From positions 113,593 to 177,592 of the forward strand of contig JACGCK010000095.1 in the NCBI GenBank assembly GCA_014925825.1: a stretch of 64,000 nucleotides of DNA, given 5' to 3'. The position numbers were made by a program, and so were the translations under genes. How positions within the stretch are numbered: position 1 is the stretch's first letter; each line of letters starts with the position of its first letter. Shown one piece after another: positions 56,190 through 64,000 of the stretch. The notes beneath the pieces were generated by a model, which saw only the letters and a program-made list of their open reading frames with translations, was not told where the DNA came from and did no database searches. The stretch is from Pholiota molesta. Taxonomy: Eukaryota; Basidiomycota; Agaricomycetes; Agaricales; Strophariaceae.

Positions 56190-59100
56190 ATGCGAACCTT
56201 GCAAGCTCGCAACTTGTTCGCTGACACCATAATCTGCCGACCGCTGTCGTATCAACCTTCCTTTCACCACCTTTCCTTCACGCTGGCTAATATATACCAA
56301 CGGTCAGCTAAAGCATTTCCTAGAAATGCACATATCCCTATCGACAAAGTCGTAGCATCGCGTTCGGTGCGGCCACCGACGCGGCCACGCTCACACGCGA
56401 ACCAGCAATCTTCTGTCTTCGCCTCAGAAACTCCCTCACATCACTCTCCACTACGAAAATTCTGCCTCCAAACCCAGGGATGCCTTCAAAGTTCCCCAAT
56501 ACGATCTTTTTCCACATCGACGCGTCGTAGAAACGCGGTTACTTTAGAGGACGAGCAGGAAGCCCTCTTTTCGAGCACAGAGGTCCCAACGAGCACAGGG
56601 ATCCCAACTCAGACGCGTTCTGTACCCACGCGGACCGCTAGATCCAGGAGTTCTCCTTTTGTTCAGACGGTCGCAGAAGGCGAATGGCTACAAGTGTCCG
56701 CAGAAGACGAGTATGCACTAGAGCAGCAAGCATTAGAGCCAATTATGGCACCCAAATCGACTAGACGTTATGGCAAATCTATCTTCAACACCAATTCGTC
56801 AGAGGCCTCCAATGGGAACGGTATAGAATACAAAAGACGAATACGAGCGGTAAATGTGCTGCACAACAATAACCATGCTGTGCGCCATGCCATTCGCACT
56901 TACTCCGACAAGTGAGGCTTAAAATTTCTTTTGCCGTATTCTATTCATTGCTCACGTTTGAAATCTAGATTTCTAAAACTTCTATCCCTCGAAGAAGCGG
57001 AAGACGAAGCAGCCTTGAGAGACCGCTTGGCGCAATGGAGTCTCACTCGCCTTCAGGAGGAAGGCTATTGTGTGACTGGGCTGGGCGGATATTGGTTAGA
57101 AGCGAATCAATTTGGGCGTCCAGTCGCGTCCTTTTCTCTAGGCCCTGGGATCCTGTTGCCTGAAAACAAGTTCGAGTGAGTGCTATACAGCAATCTCACC
57201 AACACCACCGCTAATGAGATAATCCTAAGAAATGGAACTCAAGTCCTGATATCTCGTCTAGACCCATTGAAAGAAGAACCGGTTTCCGGATCGATCCTTT
57301 CTCGCTCTCAGACTCAACTACGGGTGTGCTTCACCAACCAATTCGACTTGGACGAAGGCACCTGGCGGTTGGATTTGGGTCGTCCCAATCTCATATACAA
57401 TCGTATGCGCACGGCCATTAGCCAACTTGAAGCTGATCCTACGGAAATCATGAAGGCAGACCCACCGCAACGCTCTTCAGAATATATTCTGGAAGGTACA
57501 CAAGTGCGGGATGTCATCCTCAACTCATTTATGCCTCCACCGGAAGAAACTCCCGAGCTCGATAAGGAAAACGTGGTAGCCATTGATTCAACTGCGACCT
57601 CTTCCATTGGAGAAAACAGCAGCGCCCTGACTGTCAGTCCTCTTGCGGGCGAAGGAATCTTCAAAAATGATGAACGGATCCAAGGTTGGGCTAGAAGATA
57701 TTCCCACGCTGACCCTGTTGCCCTGGAAGATGATCCCCCGCTCGACGGCTTAAATACCTCCCAGAAAAAAGCAATGGCGGCCATGATTGGGCAACGGTTC
57801 AGTCTTATTCAAGGGGTACGTTTGATTTACGCTGATCCACATTTACAATAGCTAACTGTTCACTCTAGCCGCCAGGAACCGGTAAAACAAAGACTATCAT
57901 TGAGACCGTGAAGCTGCTGAAAGTGAGCTTCTTCTTCTTTCCTGTTCTCTCTATATTTATTCTGGATCCAAGGGCCACTTTAAAACTACTTACCCGCTTC
58001 TTATATGCACGTATACCAATGTCGCTGTCGACAATCTCGTCGACGGGCTCATCAAGGCGGGTGTGCAACCTCTCCGCGTCGGATACCATGGTAGCATACG
58101 AGACTCTCTCCTCGCATATACCCTCGACTACAAACTGGAACAACATCCTCTCAACGAAACACTGAAGAAGTACGCGGACGAAGTGGCCACGATACCTTCG
58201 AAAATTGCGGAACTCACGGAGCGGTGTGAAGACCTAGAGGAGAAAATGAGCAACGTAGTTCGCTCGCCGCAGAAGAAAACGTTACAGAGGATGGCGAATA
58301 TGAAGGATGCCCTTGTGAAATTGGAGACCCGGCACAGATTCCTCAAAACCAGGGTTTTTGCGACGCAGCAAAAGATGCTTAAGGATGTTGTATCAAATGC
58401 GGATGTGGTAAGTGGCGTCACGTTTCCTATATTTTTGGTTGTTAATGAAATATAGATTTGCACGACGTGCATTACTGCTGCTTGCCATGCATTGAATATC
58501 ATGGATTTTCCTGTCGTGTTCATCGATGAGGCGTCCATGTCGACAGAACCCGCTTCGCTTATTCCAATCATGAAAGGGGTGAGTTCCATTTCGATCTTAC
58601 TTGAACGACTGAAATGTTGACCGGCCGTTGCTTCGGTGTAGTCTGAACATGTTGCGCTCATTGGAGATCACAAACAATTGCCACCTGTCATTATCAGCCA
58701 CCAGGCAAAGGAAGAAGGCTTCGGTATCAGTCTCTTTGAACGTCTGATAGAAGAAGGGCGTAAGTTGTTTGAATGCACTCGTTCGAGTGCGATCACTGAT
58801 TTTTATTGCTTTGCCTAGATGTTCCCTCGGTTATGCTGGATATTCAATATCGCATGCATCCCAATATCTCCCGATTCCCTGCGAAGGAGTTCTATGACCT
58901 TGCCCTGTTGGATGGCACAGTCGATGCTGGAGGTCAAGCCCTGCCGGGACTGGAGCCTTTGAACTCGAAGCACACAGGCCACCATGAGACGCACAGGCCC
59001 TCGGTTATTTTCCTCGACCATGCTGGAGCAGAGACGTACCATGGGAGAAGTCTTCAGAATATTACAGAGGCAGACATAGTGGCGAGCGTCGTTGAAGATC

Positions 59101-59699
59101 TTCTACTAAACAATCCAGTAAGCCTTAACCTGCACGCTAATTGGTGTAGCGATTACTGATATGAATACCTGTAGCATCTCAAAGGACAAGATATCGGCAT
59201 TATCGCTCCCTATGTGGCGCAGATCCGACTCCTGACACGGTTTTTAAACACAGACGCAGAGTACCGCAAGCGTTTCCATTCCGTACTCGGTCCTCGCGCG
59301 CGCGAGGTCTCTCTCATCGAGATCAAAACTGTCGACGGTTTCGAAGGCCGCGAGAAGGAGGTCATCATCTTTTCGACAGTGCGGAACAACCAGTCAGGAC
59401 ACATCGGGTTCCTCGCGGACAAGAAACGCCTCAACGTTGGCCTCACGCGTGCGAAGCGGGGGCTCTTCGTCGTTGGCAGCCTCTCGACGCTCCGGGAAGG
59501 CAAGTTGCGGAAGGGCGCGGCGGTCGCGGGCAAGGGCGCGGAGTCGTGGCGGCGCTATGCGGAGTACTTGACGGAGGGGGATTTGGTGGTGACGTTGTCG
59601 GGCTCCGAGTTGACGAGGGCGCTGTATGACCACTTGGAGTTGGCTAAGAAACGGGTTGTCATTGCAGACGAGGCCGAAGGCATGAGGATTGGGGTCTGA
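56190..59699 (+). CDS. UPF1-like SF1 helicase with mitochondrial-type presequence
   Basis: Superfamily-1 RNA/DNA helicase of about 1,000 residues. The basic, Ser/Arg-rich, acid-poor N-terminus ([20 protein letters not shown]; later [14 protein letters not shown]) suggests import into mitochondria. Motifs in order are [20 protein letters not shown] (I, after the Q-motif region LNTSQKKAM), [14 protein letters not shown] (Ia), [20 protein letters not shown] (II), [13 protein letters not shown] (III), [15 protein letters not shown] (IV), [20 protein letters not shown] (V) and [18 protein letters not shown] (VI). A 1B-like coiled coil ([17 protein letters not shown]) sits between Ia and II. Introns are short GT-AG and the frame is continuous. 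Resemblance is to UPF1/IGHMBP2-type helicases; the substrate is unknown. Confidence 0.88.
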
Positions 59700-62600
59700 G
59701 GATGAGGGCGAGCGGGTCACCTGTATATCATATCCGCGGTTCATCTGTTTTCTATCTTCCGCCAACCCATCATCCAGACGCCAACCCACCCCCACTCCTC
59801 TGATTCTTCAAAACGCCAGTTGTCACTTTTTCTGGGCCGTTCGGATATGACCCTTTCCGAGCTCTCGCATTGTTAGCGGCGTTGCGGACGCACCGCCACC
59901 ACACGTTCTCTTGCGGATGGATCTCCGGTATCGAAGTCGACAACTAGCCAGGGCCAAAGCGCTTTGACCCTTGCGATAGCGCATGTTCGGGTGTTTCCTG
60001 GTGTTTCAACCTCGGATATGAGGCGCTCGCCCTGCGCCCGGAGAGGTGAGAAAGGCGCCGGAGACCGGTGGTGGTTGGTATTATGCTTATGCGACTTATT
60101 TAATTGACCCTTGGTATGGGCCCAGAGTCTTTTTCTTTTCCGCGTCCGCGCCGCGATGAGCGGTGGAGGACGCATTATGACGGGTATTGGTTTGTTGTCT
60201 TAATTCTACCGCATTGTAATAATTGTTGAGTTCGGAATGCCGCAGAGGTTTAATGCATGTGTACATATCATATACCTGGTTAACTTTATTGTTACATATT
60301 ATACATTATTACCAATTGCAATCCAGGAAATGAGTGATGAAAACAGGGAACATGAGCAATAATTAATAAATCCTAAAGCATCCAAAACCGATACGTTGCA
60401 ATATTCAGTTTCCATGCATGTCCTGTCCGTGAGGTCCGGAATCCGGATTTTGCAGCCGAATATATGAAAGGGTCCAGCTGGCGATGAATCGAGGATGCGT
60501 TAGAAGCTAAAAAAACCTTAACTGCAGCCCTGATCCCAAGTCAAACTTACAGGAGTGACTCTGAATCGAGTCGCCTTTTCCGGCGGTCCTGGACGGGCCG
60601 CTTGGGCGTCTAAGTCAACACCGCGCCACAGCGCGCCAGTTGCCCCTGGGATGTCTGTCGATGAAGGCGGCGATCGAACATGTTGCGCGATGGGATGGAT
60701 AGCGCATTTTCGGTATGTTCGACGGGGATGGATCGTAAAGAGAGATGGATCGCGTCCATATTTGCTATGTTATTCCCTGGACTAGGACTCGGAAGATGAA
60801 TAGTTTTGGCGACATTCAACTAAGCTTTGAGGACAATTAACCGCGATAGTTGGAGGATCGGGTTTTGGGGAAGATCTAATGGATTTTTTGCTATACACAT
60901 GATGCATATTAATCTTATAAGCTCGACATGGTCTATGTAAGGTGTCAGAAGTAAATAAAATTGACGGGGCGGTGATTGTCGTGGTCATCACAAAGACATC
61001 GATCGGTCAAGCGTTTAGCGTCCCACATTATGAAAAGTTGGAAACCACAGATCGTTATTGTATGTTGCAAGGCGCTAATACTTAAGCAGCTCGAGGCAGT
61101 TGGGAATGAACTGCATCTTGCAGTCGTCTACATCTTGCAAGACGAGTGTACTAAGTGATTTGGGGTGTCGAGAACGATTGGCGCAAAGGGGGATTCAAAA
61201 GCTTGTTATTCAGATTGGCCTCGAGCTTGATAGACAGTAGTAATTTAGTTTACGATAGATCGAAGCCCCAGATATGGACACATGCGATGTATAGTACTTC
61301 GTAGATTTGGGAAGGAAATATACATAGACAGAGGCGTAGAAGGGCTTATCGGACTTCAGATCAGATTCGAATTCAGGGCCTTCTGCGAGATCAAATTGAT
61401 AAATTCGAGATGTTGAACGACGAGAGAAGGAGAAGATCGGTGTAGAGCAGATGCCGTCGATGTCATCCGTTTTAGCTTCCAAGCAGCAATGCAGGCCATC
61501 GATCGTATCTGCTACGTTTTTGCGTCTAATCAGGTCAAGAGCTCGAGGGTCGACCAGAGTATTCTCCCAGACTGCTGGAATAAATACTTGAAAGCTCGAG
61601 TCATGTATAGACTTATATTCAACACATTACACACCATGACCATAATATTGTTGGCGATACTCCACCGATGATATCAAGAAATTATGTACTCTGTAATAAC
61701 AGAATGCAGAGCGAAAGCGACGTAGTGAGTTCCGCCCCTAATTCGCTACCATCTTCTGGGCAACGCCAGCAGGACCGGTCTTAGTCCGGACTTAGGCGGA
61801 GCCTTGGGCGCCAATCTTATCTAGGCAATTAGTCATCCATTCATCAGGCCCAACAGTGCGCGCCAACTGCCCATCGCAGAGGTTTCAGACAACCTCCATG
61901 TCGGGATCGCGCTGCAGCGGTGCGCGCCGCTCGCGTACATACTCGAAGCTGCAACGAGTAGCGCTGGGCCACCGCTGTGAGGCCACCGCCTCCGCCGACG
62001 CCTGGACCCACCACACCGTCCCGACTTTGCCCTGCATCACATTATTCACCGCGCCTCATTGGCTGGCGTCTTTGGAGTACGTATGTAGTCCTTTCCGTGT
62101 ACACCCTGCTCCGCGGTCGTCCTCGGATACCCGCCCATCGCACACGCAGGGATTTTGCTTCCGCGCCCGGTCACCAGCGGGCACCCGCCATCGATGGGAT
62201 GTGCGTGATCGGTTATCGATGGTTGCATATGCGTCTCAGGCTGGGATCCCGCTGCCGCAGTACAGATGCGCGGTGCCGGTGTCCGGGAGAGGGATGTTCA
62301 TGGGTGAGAAATTAGAATGGACAGTGGGGTTGGTGGAGTGGGGTGCTGCGTCGCGTTGGGATGATGCGGGGGGTTGTTGCTGCTGTAGACTTTGGGGTAG
62401 GAGGGTCTGTTATCAGGGACAGGGAGGGGAGAGGGATCGAATAACGCGCTAGCTTATATTGTAAGTTGATACATAGATGCTCGCCGGTGGCACAACTTTG
62501 ACCTTTTTGCTGGGTTATTTTTTGGATGTCAATCCCGGTGTGTATATCATCGGCAAACATATCAAGATCTGGAACTGGATTACTGGTCGGGATATGTCAG

Positions 62601-64000
62601 GACTGAGAATTTGTCGTGTGACCGCTAAAACAGCGCGATCCGCCCGCTCCTGCCCGCTCACGTCTACCTACCACCGCCTGCCAGTGCCACCACCTCACTG
62701 AATGCCTTTCCTCGCTTCCCAACACCCGCCGAGGCACCTCTGTATTCGCCATATCCCCCGCAGCTCTGTTTCTACCTTGCGTAGTAATAGCTGTGAGCGC
62801 GGCGATGGTGACGAGTGATCGTGCTCGACGGAAGCAAAAATGCAACCAAAAAAAAACATACGTCGTGTGCGCGCGTTCGGTTATCGTTTCCGAGACCCCG
62901 ATTCCCGCTCTTCATATCGCTGATACATACGGCCTGTGACAAAGGCGGATGTATATCCATACAGAGTGATATTGCGCGCGTGCCGAGGGGGGGTGAGAAT
63001 GGACCTGAAGGCGGGAGTTTTGGGGATGCGGAAGAGGCTTTTTTTTGTGCTGCTTTCTGTATGTTGGGATGGGGACGCGGTGCGGGTAGGGGAGGGAGTA
63101 GGGTTGGAGGTGTGGGCGTGGGGAACGCATCGAGGCGCGGTGGGTCGCGCCGCCAGTGCGCGCCCCTGCTGTCCGTGTTATTAACGTGGCTTCCTGTTTG
63201 GGGTCTTGAGGAAGCTGGATGCTGGAACGGTGTGGTGGTTCCTTTCATGTACATTGTATTGTTGATATCATTCACGTTTACTCTATGCTTGAATGACAGC
63301 TCGTGATACAAGCGATATGTATTTGGGCTAGCGTGCGCCTGCCTTGTGTAAGTAGCGTTGGTATGCTGATGCTGGTCACTGGTCAGACATATGCTTAAGA
63401 TATGATGGACGCATTGCGTTAGTTGTAGTCTTTAGCATAAGTTAGAGGCCCTCTAGAAGACGAAGGATGTGATATGCATGTGTGCCATAAATGATACGTG
63501 CTGTAATCATTGGCACCAACGCCCGGCGGCCTGAGTCTAAGCAGCAGCATACCGTCACACGACCACAGATTGCCCACAAAGCCTCCTCGACGTCGGGCGC
63601 ACCGATCTGCGCCAGCAATTGCGCATCGCGTCCCTGAACGGGGCAGGGAATTTGAATCGCCCGATCGCCCACGGCCTCGGAGGCGAGGGCGGATCATGGT
63701 GGGTGGATTTCTGCTTTTCTTGGGGCTCCGTAAGCACCGTGCTGCTTACATCACGGAGGAAGGCGATTGGTGGGCGGGTGCCGGTGTATCGGGTTCCCTG
63801 ACGGTCCTGACCGATTCAAAGCGGGAGGCGCGCCCGCGCCGCTCCCGCCCTCGCGTGGCGCGGCGGCTGGGCAAAATTTCTGGGCGCGATATCGGTTGCG
63901 CCATTCGCTTGCTGGTGTGGACTAGAGGGCGGGTGTTGTGGATGCACACAATACGAACTGATTATGCATGAATGTTTGATCAACGTAACTCTTGTGGACG
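59700..64000. other. 4.3-kb region without recognised genes
   Basis: Frames of 60-200 codons occur on both strands at 59.9-60.2, 61.9-62.5 and 62.8-63.97 kb, but they overlap each other, are low complexity (Pro/Arg/Gly) and show no family motif. GC content rises after about 61.8 kb, which by itself opens long frames. No transposon ends or RNA genes were recognised. Confidence 0.4.

Noticed and set aside
61856..63971. Several 100-200-codon frames on both strands
   Set aside because: They overlap each other in a GC-rich stretch, are low complexity, and have no family motif or clear intron pattern.

Overview
The window looks like nuclear DNA of a filamentous basidiomycete, most likely an Agaricomycete. 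Most genes are split by many short introns of about 50-75 bp with GT(A/G)AGT-like donors. Genes lie on both strands with short intergenic gaps, and the repertoire is typical of mushrooms: F-box proteins of the basidiomycete type, divergent kinase-like genes, tandem Ste14-like methyltransferases and an SCP2-type thiolase. No rRNA, tRNA, CRISPR array or complete transposon was recognised. All calls were made by eye from translations and splice signals.

Layout. 0-9 kb: an HRI1-like gene with broken frames, a DAO-family FAD oxidoreductase, and three small genes of unknown function. 9.5-13 kb: two tandem kinase-like genes with a relic of a third between them. 13.6-14.7 kb: a calmodulin-like gene with microexons. 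15-21.6 kb: a full-length ABCC transporter. 21.6-26.8 kb: a gene-poor stretch ending in a promoter and a 77-residue Cys/His-rich peptide whose spliced form ends in the peroxisomal signal SKL. 27.9-32 kb: an SCP2-type thiolase ending in AKL, then RNA polymerase I subunit A49. 32.3-35.6 kb: the H3K36 methyltransferase SET2, divergent from A49. 36-47.2 kb: a block in which a low-complexity nuclear protein, a DUF1365 gene, a Pro/His-rich ORF and a MOV10-like helicase all show frame breaks, while the F-box gene among them is open. 47.6-49.4 kb: a SPRY protein divergent from RNA polymerase III subunit C11, which needs a 7-nt microexon. 50-54 kb: four tandem Ste14/ICMT-like genes, one frameshifted, plus an exon-1 relic. 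54.8-55.6 kb: a pseudokinase. 56.2-59.7 kb: a UPF1-like helicase with a mitochondrial-type N-terminus. 59.7-64 kb: no gene recognised.

Themes. Two neighbouring genes end in PTS1 signals, suggesting a peroxisomal link. Two conserved genes need exons of 7-12 nt. Two introns use GC-AG borders. Two families (kinase-like and ICMT-like) are expanding and decaying in tandem. The clustered frame breaks could be real gene decay or local consensus errors; raw reads would decide.
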